This document shows positions 1 to 10,100 of a DNA stretch of 64,000 nt, one piece after another. The notes under the pieces are model-generated. The model was not told where the DNA came from and did not search any database. It was given only the letters and a program-made list of their open reading frames with translations. The position numbers and the translations under genes are program-made. The number at the start of each line of letters is the position of its first letter. Positions within the stretch are counted from its first letter, which is position 1. This DNA comes from Ciona savignyi (Eukaryota > Chordata > Ascidiacea > Phlebobranchia > Cionidae). Where the stretch lies: NCBI GenBank assembly GCA_000149265.1, contig CH002977.1, positions 1,180,784-1,244,783 of the forward strand. The letters run 5' to 3'.

Positions 1-3000
1 AAATCTGCGCCGACATTTGATGAGTCATTACTTTGTTTCAATTTGCAAAGTGCAAGTTTTAACATCATTATGCCTTTGTGATGACCTCTTTCCATTCGTT
101 GTAACATCCGTTCAAACAAAGGAATCACGGATTGAAACTTTTTTGAAACCCACAAAGTATTGGCATCCTCTATTAAAATTATAGCTTTGTAATCAACCGG
201 GTTTAGCAATAAGTATGTCTGGTGTTATAAATCCTTATAATAACATTATAGTGGAGCTACTCCATTAGCATGTGGCTCTAAATCATTGTATATAGTTACT
301 TGCGTTATTACAGTGACATATGTCGTTGGTTAAGTCATCACCTTTCTTTCAGTCAAAAGGTTTAGTGACATCGCCTAAACCACCACATGATTAGGTTAAA
401 CTAGACTATGGAAACCTGTATACAACACCTCGTTATAGCTTCAGCAAACCAACAATGGACATGAGGTAATTGAATGAATGCCTAAAAAACGCCTCATGCG
501 TTTTTCCATTTATTCTGGTGGGATACAATTTTTAATTTTTGCTGCGATCAGCAACACCAGCAATAATACCAGGAAATCAAGCCATCTAACTAAACAATGC
601 ATTTAAGTACCATGACAAGTTAGTAATGTTATTGACAAGTTAGTAATGGATTTCTTGCTAAAATAGGTTTATTAATTCTAAAATAACTAATAAATGGTCA
701 AACCTTCTTCAATTGCCTGATGAAGGTCATTTTCGGGTGATTCAAAGAATGTAGATTCACTTTTACTGAATTCTAAAAAAATAACTGGTCAGTACATTTG
801 CTGGTTATGTGTACTGATTCTAATACAAATATGAAATTTTGTACGATAGAATGTTACATTTATACTTTTTTTAATACAAATATTACATTTGTACTTTTGA
901 GTTGTTTTAGATGAAGTTAAAATCATTTTGTTTAATAGAAATAAATAGCAGCTACCACAAAACCACAGGTACCACTGGAATGAATAATAAATAGGGAATT
1001 TGATATGCAACATCCGAAGGTTTATTCCAATATCAAAAATACAATACAAGTCTAAGCTTGGATGATCTAGCAGAAATTATTTTGAGGGTTGGTAATTTTG
1101 AAAAAAAGTTGCATCACTGAATTTGAACACAACTGTATTCATTTTATTGCTGGACTTTTTAGTATACATGTCGAAAAAAAACGTCACAAAAGCATAAATA
1201 AAACCCTAGTTCAACCAGTCTGCATACTTTTTCATGCTAAATAAACACAGTATTTACAATATAACAACAATTAATTTATAAATACTAGATAACAGTGATA
1301 ATTTATAAAACAATTGTAATTATTTTATGTACAGGATAACAGATACATTTTTGTATTGGTGTACAAATTAAGAGAGAAAATTTAAATTTATTTAGCCAAC
1401 ATTTCATAGATAATTTATATACAAAGTAGGCTAACAGTTATAATTTTAATTACAATAACAGAAAATAGGACATTATTTTGCTCGGGCAGCTTTACAGTAT
1501 TAGTTTTGCACACAGCAAATTAAGTATAAGTAAAAAATAAATATAAACTGAAAAATATTAAGTTCTGAAGTTGTTTTATTAAGAAAGCGATATTTATACA
1601 ATAATTTGGCTTGGAATAAAAGAGCATAACAAAACTAAGGGTTGTCATAAGAAATTGGGTTATTGTCATCTGTTGAGCTGATAAAATAATAAAATCATCA
1701 TATTGATTAGATTTGCAAGTTTTACCACAGACAGAGCATGACCAGTTAATAACCATAAACTCATTGATATTTATATACTAGTACCACTCATAACAAAGCA
1801 TTGTTAATAAATAAATACAAACTAGATTTTTTTGTATTAGAAATAAATAATCAGTCAATTTCGATGTCCTGCTAGGATAAACCACCAAGATTTAGAATGT
1901 TGCATATTTCTTCTTTATATCGTAATGTTATTTTACCAGTACCAAGTACATTTTTTGTGCTTATTGTGGATTTCTTTAAAATGATCGATTCTGTATGTTT
2001 GCTCTTAAAGAGGTAATATCATGACCTAAAAAGTTTTCCCATGCCACTATTCTCACGTGTTTTGTAATAATTGGTTGCGATTTTCTGTAAAAAATAACCA
2101 ATGACTGGCCCCACTCTTTCTTAAGTACTTATTAGTCCAAGATGATGGACTCACTGTACTTCATCTATGTTTAATGGCACTTTCAATTCTTGTGCTATCT
2201 TCACCAGCACATTTTCACCAACTTCAAAATTACAGGACAACTCGGGTTCATCATATATTCTTAAATTTCCTTCCCTTCAATATTGTTACAAAGCATCCTT
2301 TTAATATTACATCTTGTTTTTCTAATTTTTAAACTAGCATCTTTTAGCATTTGGGTTTTCCAGCACTTTTCGATAGCTATCAGCTCACATATTTTTAGTC
2401 TAGATTATTCATTTGTGGCTATTGAGTTTAATCTTATTTAAGTATCAGTACTTTTTTTAGAATTTTTCTTTGCAATTTTTTAGTTAACAGCTTTTCCCTT
2501 AGACATATCTGTATAATTTTACACTTGGTATTTCTTATTTATATATAATAACAAACTCAAACAGGCATGTAAGGAATAAAAACTAAAGACTGTTTGACCA
2601 TGTATCCATCAGGAAAACATACGGAAATTACATTGTTCAATTTTTGGGTTTTAGTTATTCAGTGATTAAGACTGTGTCCACATTCTCCAGGGATTATGAT
2701 ACATTGCAAAGAGTTCCTTAAACAAATATACCATTCTACTAAAAATAATTTAAATAATTAAAGTCCCAACCTGTGGTAAATGCAGTGTTAGTGTTAAATT
2801 TCATTTGGCTTGTAGGTGCCGCTTTTTTCCAAGCTCCTGATGTAGATGGTATGTTACCAGTACGATTTGTTTCAGAAAAATGCGTGTTTGAATCTGTTGC
2901 ACTTTTATCCGTTTCTTTAATGTGCTCGGATGATTGTGTGGCATGTTCATAAAACCCATGAATGTTCCCTGTTGTTTGTTTGCTGGATTGACTTTCATTT

Positions 3001-3541
3001 GTTGGCAATTTTGATTTTTCTTCCGGACTGTTTTCACTGTAGAAAGCATGATTATAAAAGCTATTTCCTTATTCAAACTAATATAAGTGTAAGTTTAACA
3101 TGAAAATGTCTACATGGCATACCGCAGTTCAAATTTGATTTGCAGTCCTCTTTCATTCAATATATTTGGAAATTGAGCATGTGCTTCCTTGTGTACTTCA
3201 TTGGCTAATGAGCCATCCTGCAGTTTTACTTTTATGCGCCGAAACTCCAAGGCAAATGTGCGTACTTTAAAATGAAGAGAGCGACCGCCTGACGTTGTTT
3301 TGAAATTATAGGTATGCAACCGAGGATATAGTTTGTACATTATAAAGCACATTGCTGCTGCGATGCCTCCTTTATTGACAAAATACTCCTTCAACTGGTC
3401 TGTAAGTTCAGAGTTCCTTATAAGAGAAGTACTAAGTTCTTTTTGTTTTCCGTTCCACTCGAATTCGTTTGGCACTTTCTCCGGAACACACTTTTGGCTG
3501 AACAGTACAACAAATTCTGCACTATCAGTATGGACGGCCAT
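1..3541 (-). CDS. TPR-like repeat protein, tandem copy 1 (partial at window edge)
   Basis: I do not recognise this family. Four exons can be placed from splice sites and by matching copy 2 further right: exon 1 3123-3541, exon 2 2771-3036, exon 3 704-772, exon 4 1-169 (continues off the window). Phases agree at each junction, and exons 1 and 3 have exactly the same lengths as in copy 2 (419 and 69 nt). The start is the ATG at 3539-3541, because similarity to copy 2 begins exactly there (MAV-T-SA). Exon 1 gives a conserved block ending FALEFRRIKVK. Exon 2 is a Ser/Thr-rich linker. Exon 4 reads EDANTLW...MLKLALCKLKQ, a helical-repeat pattern. Intron 1 is only 86 bp but intron 2 is about 2 kb, the reverse of copy 2. 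Function is unknown; the C-terminal exon lies outside the window. Confidence 0.7.
773..2770. other. Intron 2 of TPR copy 1; no gene seen
   Basis: AT-rich sequence between the exon ending at 772 and the exon starting at 2771. Open frames here are short, low-complexity and lack similarity to anything I know. No recognisable transposon termini were found. The corresponding intron in copy 2 is 96 bp, so this one has been expanded or the other contracted. Confidence 0.5.
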
Positions 3542-3932
3542 CGTAAGCTTGAGTACTAGCACTAAACAACACAATAGTAAAAGTACTTTAACCATAGAAG
3601 GATGTGGTTTCAAACAGATAACGTTTACAATCAAGCCAAGCAACTGTAACGGTGGTAAATTTCCCAAAAAATATTTTAGGGAAACCCCCTTCCTTTGTAT
3701 CTTCTTTCGGAAACTTAAGCACATTTAACCATAAATATCTTAAAACTTCTCATATTTTGATGTCCGTAGGTGCAGGTATATAAAACAATTTTCAAACCAA
3801 ACTTTGATAATAGTTTGGAAATCAATCGAGACTTGTGTAATACCAATTGAAACTCTTTACCATGCACCCAAACAAACCTATCCAGCTCAGTGCAATGCTA
3901 TATTTAGTATAGAATAGCATAGGTTATTAATG

Positions 3933-4217
3933 TATATCCCAGTAAATGGGAATACCAAGAGGTTAACACACGAGCAATCGTTTGATCACTACGCGCCCAC
4001 CGTCGCGTTACCGAAGCTATTGCAGTGTCTTGTGTATGATTCACGCGTTCCTTCAATTAAGTAGAACCAATTAATCCGCAGACATTATTTAATAAATGCC
4101 TACCTATAAGGACACAACTGACTAGCTAGTGATCATTTTCGAACCTGTCAGCCTTCCGTTGAAAGCACATGCACTAATCATCCAGACTGCACTCGTCCAC
4201 CAGACTAATCAGTCGGA
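3933..4217 (-). repeat. tRNA-derived SINE, degenerate copy
   Basis: Minus-orientation copy of the family described in full at 48868. Recognisable blocks include CACCGTCGCGTTACCG, TATTGCAGTGT, AAGGACACAACTGACTAGC and the terminal tRNA-like part, with several small deletions. It lies upstream of TPR copy 1. Confidence 0.7.
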
Positions 4218-4751
4218 CATTTAAACGACTATTTTCTTTAGGAATCCTTAGATCATACATTCTTACTTGAATAAAATATTCACAAAGAAACAACACTACC
4301 CAATTTATCAGTAACCGCTATTGCTTAACAAATACATTAAATATTCCAACGAACCATTATTTTCACCGCTTTACATCGAAAAGCATCAACCATTATTTCG
4401 ATTTAATTGAATACAACGGATGCTGTACTTTCAAGCACATTTATTCCGAAACTTATTACAGCAATTCCGCCCATCTAATGGCAACCAGATGACCGCAACC
4501 GCTACAAAGTAGTTCTCCACAAGAATGGTCCTACATAACCGAGTAGTCAACAAAAACTTCCTAGAACGCGGCGGTATTTTAGCATATTTCTCGGCCAGTC
4601 AAATTGTTTTTATAGAATTACAATACGAAAAACACAACTACAATTTAATTTACCCAGTGTACCCCCAAAAATATCTCAAAATGGAATACGCCTAACCAAT
4701 CATAAATAAATCTTATTGTAGGTATAAATGAAAACACAAAACTAAGATAAA
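4218..4751. other. Intergenic stretch, nothing recognised
   Basis: AT-rich spacer upstream of TPR copy 1 and before the satellite-bearing element. I see no coding exon, RNA gene or clear repeat. Confidence 0.4.
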
Positions 4752-6615
4752 CTAGCGAGTGTCAACCACGTGTTTAACCACCACTGTTTGTAAAACCAAT
4801 GTTGCATGCCATATATTCATGCTACAGGGTCCCTAACCACATTTTGTATTTTATACACTGTGTATGTATTTTTTGTTTCTGCAAGCATAAACTCATGGGT
4901 CCCATAGTTATCAAACCAAACTTCTTCTCCATGTGTAGGTAAAAAAGAACAATCGTGATAGATTTACAAAGATTTCATCACAAATGTTTTAAATTAAAGC
5001 TTTTTTAAGTGCTGTATTGAAATGAAGCTAAATTCCTTAAACAGTTCGATTTAGTTTTTCATGGCTTCGGGGAATTCCCGACGAGCTTGGTAAATAAGTT
5101 TCTGTTTTTACATATGTGGGTCATGTTAACTATCAATTCTTAAAGTTTTAATCCGATTTGACGAATCCTTGTTGGAGAGGTCAGTGTAATGTGGCATGCT
5201 TGTCACAATCATGAGTCAGGAACATATCTTCGTTTTTAAGGGAGTTACCCTAAGTAAATGTTTTCTTTCTTTTAAGTGACACAGGGTGGCTAACGATCTA
5301 GCATTCCACAAAATCTGATAAAAATTAGAGCAGCCGGTTAAACGCTATTTTCCGAAAAGCTATTTTTTTTAGAAAAATAACTGTTTTGAAATTTAACGTC
5401 TCCGGGGAATTCCCCTGGATTTATCACTCACAATTTTGCTCCTGCGTATCTAGACCATGTTGTCTAACAAACAACAATGCTTTATTACTATTTTATTATT
5501 CCTTCTGGTAGATGTCGGGGCGTCATGCAATGCCTGTCACAATCATGATTTGAGAACAAAATCTTACTTTTTAGGGTATTTCCCTAAATATTTTTTCTAA
5601 TTGTTAAATTAGTATGTAATGCACTTACATTCAACCAAATCTGAATCAGATTGAAGCAGCCGTTCAAGCGCTATGCCAGAAAAACTAGTTTTTTTAGAAA
5701 AAAATACCGTTTTGGTTATTAACGTCTCCGGGTAATTCCCTTATACGTATCACCCAAAATTTTGGTTTCTGCATATCTAGACCATGTTGTCTAACAAATG
5801 TTAAATTTTTATTTTTATTTCAATACTCCTTTTGGTAGATGTCGGTGCGACATGGTATGCCTGTTACAATCATGATTTGAGAACAAAATCTTATTTTTTA
5901 GGGTATTTCCCTAGGTAATTTTTTTATTTCTTTCAAGCGTTAAATCAGTGCATAATGCACTTACATTCCAGAAAATGTGATTCAAATTGGAGCAGACGTT
6001 TAAGCGCTATGCCACAAAAAGCTAAATTTTTCATAAAAAATACCGTTTTGGTTTTTAACCTCCCAGGGGAATTCCCCTTGATTTATTACCCAAAATTTTG
6101 GTTTTTGCATATCTAGACCATGTTGTCTAACAAACGGCTAAGTTTCATTACGATTTCATTATTCCTTCTGGTAGATGTCGGGGCGACATGCCATGTCTGT
6201 CACAATCATGATTTGAGAACAAAATTTTATTTTTTATGGTATTTCCCTAGGTAATTTTTTTATTTCTTCCAAGTGTTATATCAATGCCTAATGCACTTAT
6301 ATTCCACCAAATCTTATTCAAATTGGAGCAGCCGTTTAAGCGCTATGCCACAAAAAGCTAATTTTTTTATAAAAAATACCGTTTTGGTTTGTAACCTCCC
6401 AGGGGAATTCCCCTAGATTTATCACCCAAAATTTTGATTTCTGCATATCTAGACCATGTTGTCTAACAAACGGCTAAGTTTCATTACGATTTCATTATTC
6501 CTTCTGGTAGATGTCGGGGCGCCATGCCATGCCTGTCAAACATTTGACGAAAAAGAAAAAACGAAAAAAAACGGACAAAAACAATATGTGTCCCAATTTT
6601 TCAATTGGGACCCAT
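4752..6615 (+). mobile_element. Satellite-bearing non-autonomous element A (Helentron/HINE-like)
   Basis: The same element occurs again at 28060-30309, which defines the ends. Both begin CTAG-GAGTGTCAACCACG and share a leader containing CAGGGTCCCTAACCACA. Both then carry tandem units of about 330 bp, then TTTGACGAAAAA, ACGGACAAAAACAATATGTG, and finally a 9-bp-stem, 4-nt-loop hairpin (here GTCCCAATT/AATTGGGAC) followed by CCATAAT. No transposase or Rep/helicase frame is present. An internal minisatellite plus a terminal hairpin is the architecture known for non-autonomous Helentron-type elements (HINE, DINE-1, bivalve pearl elements). That placement is inference, since no CTRR end or inverted termini were found. 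Confidence 0.55.
5066..6536 (+). repeat. Tandem satellite, about 4.5 units of ~325-338 bp
   Basis: Units can be phased on the near-palindrome GGGGAATTCCCC, seen at about 5066 (degenerate), 5400, 5725 (degenerate), 6063 and 6397, and on GGTAGATGTCGG at about 5510, 5837, 6171 and 6508. Each unit also carries TTTTAGGGTATTTCCCTA and CATATCTAGACCATGTTGT. The units differ by scattered substitutions, so the array is not freshly amplified. Confidence 0.85.
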
Positions 6616-6868
6616 AATAAATATATGCATTATTTAAATATGAACAAAAAATATGCGTATTACCCAAACCTATCTTTAGCCCCTTCCCGGAAAATCCCTA
6701 TTTATTAAATTCCCATTACGGGGATAAAACATAAATACCCTATCCTACCTACCTATCCTAATAATAAGGTTCTGTTGTAGCTTCTGGTTTATGTACATAA
6801 AGCAAAGAGAACTAGTACAGAAACAACTGTCCAAACTTCAAAAGTTTGTTAAATATTATATATCCGAT

Positions 6869-7047
6869 CATGTTCGACCGGATTGCACAATTGGTAAGAG
6901 CGTAGGCACCTGCAGACAGTCAAATTTTGTAGGATCAAACCCTGGCACTGGCAAGAGGGTTATGTCCTTGGTCAAGGCGCGGACATCATCAAGGAACGTG
7001 TCAATCATATGTACAACACACTACACGAGTGCCTCTTGTGTTTTCCC
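6869..7047 (+). repeat. tRNA-like SINE of a second family
   Basis: The head looks like a tRNA: TTGCACAATTGGTAAGAGCG resembles an A box and GGATCAAACCC a B box at a suitable distance. It is followed by TTATGTCCTTGGTCAAGGCG, which resembles the body of the main SINE family in this window. It ends in an (AT)n run at about 7050-7071. A functional tRNA is unlikely because no acceptor stem closes. Confidence 0.5.
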
Positions 7048-7111
7048 ATTCATATATATATATATATATATAACTTTATTACTGTGTGTTTTGTCTTGTC
7101 ATCAATTTTTG

Positions 7112-7117
7112 TTTATT
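7112..7117 (-). terminator. Polyadenylation signal for TPR copy 2
   Basis: TTTATT on the plus strand reads AATAAA on the minus strand, 10 nt beyond the stop codon at 7128-7130. It is very close to the stop, so the real signal could lie further downstream. Confidence 0.35.
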
Positions 7118-7127
7118 TAGAAATAAA

Positions 7128-10100
7128 TTAAACATAAAACTTTTCAAATTTACTGCCCAATTGCTCCATTGAATTATCATACTGGGCAATTAAGCTGTCT
7201 TTATAGGGTGATGTTGAGTGGCGCACTTGGTCTATAATGCCACGTGCCTCTCGAAAATATTCTGAAGCCATTGTCATGTTTCCGAGATTCAAGTTATTAA
7301 TAGTCTGTCCATACAAACACTGACAAAGTAATGGTATGTAAACTTCAATGTCGTGAACTTTTGGGCGCAGACAATTTAGTAAATCATCATAAGCTATGCA
7401 AGATTGCTTATAATCACCCAAGTTGGCGAATGCGGTAGCGCATAAAGCTCGTACAGTAAATGTTTCCACGACTTGCAAGAATCCTTTACAATCTTTCATA
7501 ATCGAGCTTATAATATCTATTACTTTATCTTTCACACTTGGGATCTTCTCCAGCGGTGTGATCTTAGATACAACCTCCCTGTAAATTAAGAGCCTCTTCT
7601 GCCACGACAAGCCTTGAAGCAAACGTGTAGCGCAAATGAATAATAGATACGATCGTCTTGGAAAATTCTCTTGAGCGTAGGTTACAGCAATTTCACAAAG
7701 TGTTGACGCCGTGACATGGTCCAAAGTGCAATACTTTTCGATTTCCTGAAACACAATAGCCTACATGTCATGATAACCTAATATTATTGTAAAATTTATC
7801 GTCGCCATAATTGTTTATAATATATCAATGTCACGAGGGAATAAGATCGCTATTGTATTCCCTTTTTTCCCACAATTTTACCGAACTATAAAACGCTCGT
7901 TTTTTACCGCCTGAGCATTATCGTGAGGTAATCGGTCTTTTGGTAGTTTTAGTATGTTTAGAATTATCGGTTATTGTTAAGATGCGTATGACGTGCTTTG
8001 GCTCCTGTTCAGTCACAATTTAGTAAATATTGGTTTTATTTCTTAAACTAGTCATTTTTGTGATCATTAAATTGTACATATATTTTTCCTTGGAAAACCG
8101 TCATTTCAAGACTTTTCGTTTTCGCCATCATTCAAATTCAAATAAATTCACCAGTTTAGGACAATGACGCGTTATTTCAAACTCTGAATAAAAGACGCCG
8201 TCTGAGCATACTGCAACCTCCCACTAAGACAGGTGTAAGGAGCCAGCACCTTGTCGGGAAGTTAAATCATGAAATCATATTTGCTCGGTAAGGTATGGGC
8301 CGAAACAGGGTAATGAGCACGAAACTAAATCAACGATCTAGCTATTTGTGTAAATAAAAAAGATTTTGTTTTAAAAATAGCGGTTCTATAATTGATACCT
8401 TGCACCCCTTGATAAACAAATCTGAGCCGACGGTTGTAGAAACACCGGCTTGTTTTAATCGGCAAAGCGCAAGTTTAAGCATCGTTGTGCCTCCTGTGCC
8501 ACCTCTTTGGGACTGTAGTAGCAGTTCTAATAAAGGAATGACCTCTTGAAACTTTTTTGTTTTCCACATGGTATTGGCGTCTTCTGTTAATTGGAATAGA
8601 AATATAAAAAATAGAAGTGATATGGTAATTAATTAAACCTTCTACGATTGCAAAATGGAGGTCATCGCAAGTAGAATGGTGGATCGTAGAATTGCTGATT
8701 TCGAAATCTGAATGAAAAATAAAAAGTTTTTACATTTGACAGTACTGTAAACTATTTCAACTAGAATTTAAAATTAATGTGGAAGTGTAAATATAGTACC
8801 AACCTGTTGTGGATTTGTTTTCATCTGCGAACTCCGGTGGTCTTGTACATGGGGTGTTTGACAACTGTATACTGCCGGAGGTCACCGAAGTAGTAGTAGT
8901 AGTATCTTGTTCAGTTGATTTGCCTACATGAATATTCTCGGCCAATTTCTTGTTATATTCACACTTTCTTGTCGATTTGGATCGTTCATCTGGGCAGTTT
9001 TCACTACATGGCGCAGAAATTTACAAAATTTATTTAAGCAAACAGCAGACAATGAGCTTTTCAATTGCTTTTTTGACACGAAATAGTTGCCCGAATTCAA
9101 CGAAATTTTCACAGTTTAGTCAAAACGACAACTTATACTATATAAAAAAAAAAACTATTATTATTTATTTAATATTCTTTAAACAAAACATACTATATAT
9201 GGTTATAAGCATTGGAATAGGATCGGACGAGTTCGGGCGTCTGGTACGATCCTATGAACATTGGTCGATTTGGTGGACTCATAATTTAGGAACGTGTAGG
9301 TCTATGCCAGTTTTCCCGATCCAATGAATATTAAAAGTCCACCAAATCGGTCAATGTTAAAAAGTCCTCCTCGACGCCAAAACTCGTCCGATCTTTGATT
9401 GACTGCTAGAACTTGTTTGTTATATTGCGATGCTTTACGAAGTAAAATCATATATAATATCTTTTGTTTATTGAATATTAGTACTATAGAAATGTTAATG
9501 CCAATTTTCCCGATTCAATAACAATTACAAGTCCTCTACCAACATTTATAGTCTACCAACATTTATGGTTTTGTCTACCAACATTTATAGTGTTGTCCAA
9601 GACGTCCGATCGTATTTTTTACTAAAAATACTTAAAGGGGAACTGAAGTCGATTTTAAGAATATCTTAATAAATGGAAAAAATTACGCTGATTTCAAAAA
9701 TCAAATCAGTTTCTTCCAATATTTTTTGGTTAAAAAGTTATGAGCAGATATGCATTTCATTTTATGTTAATAAGTCTTAGAAATTTATATCATAAATCAT
9801 AAAAGTGAAGACAGAACAAAACAAACTAGAACAGAATGCATTAAACTGTAACTGCCAGCAATTTATATAAATAAACCAGCAAATGGCAGCAATCAAGCAA
9901 AGGCTAGACTATGCGGTGGGAAAAGCTTATTTCTTTCATGGTTTACCTTGGCTGTTTGTATAATGTTTTGCTGTTGTGTATGTGGTGCATTTAATATCTG
10001 CTGTTATTGAAACTGAGCATTAGCCTGCTGGTTGAGAATACCACTTATTGCATAAATCAGTTAATCCACAGTAGCCAATGTGTAGTCCGACAATAAGTAC

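Noticed and set aside
3333..3728. Open frame of 131 codons on the plus strand
   Set aside because: It is the antisense shadow of TPR copy 1 exon 1; an equivalent shadow appears over copy 2, and the minus-strand frame carries the conserved protein.
4752..6615. CRISPR-like array, because of regularly spaced repeats
   Set aside because: The whole ~330-bp unit repeats without unique spacers, and the genome is animal; it is a satellite.
6511..6708. Open frame in the tail of satellite element A
   Set aside because: It covers the Lys-coding A-rich tail and the hairpin of the element and has no counterpart in element B.
6869..6945. Functional tRNA gene
   Set aside because: A- and B-box-like segments exist but no acceptor stem closes, and a SINE-type body follows.
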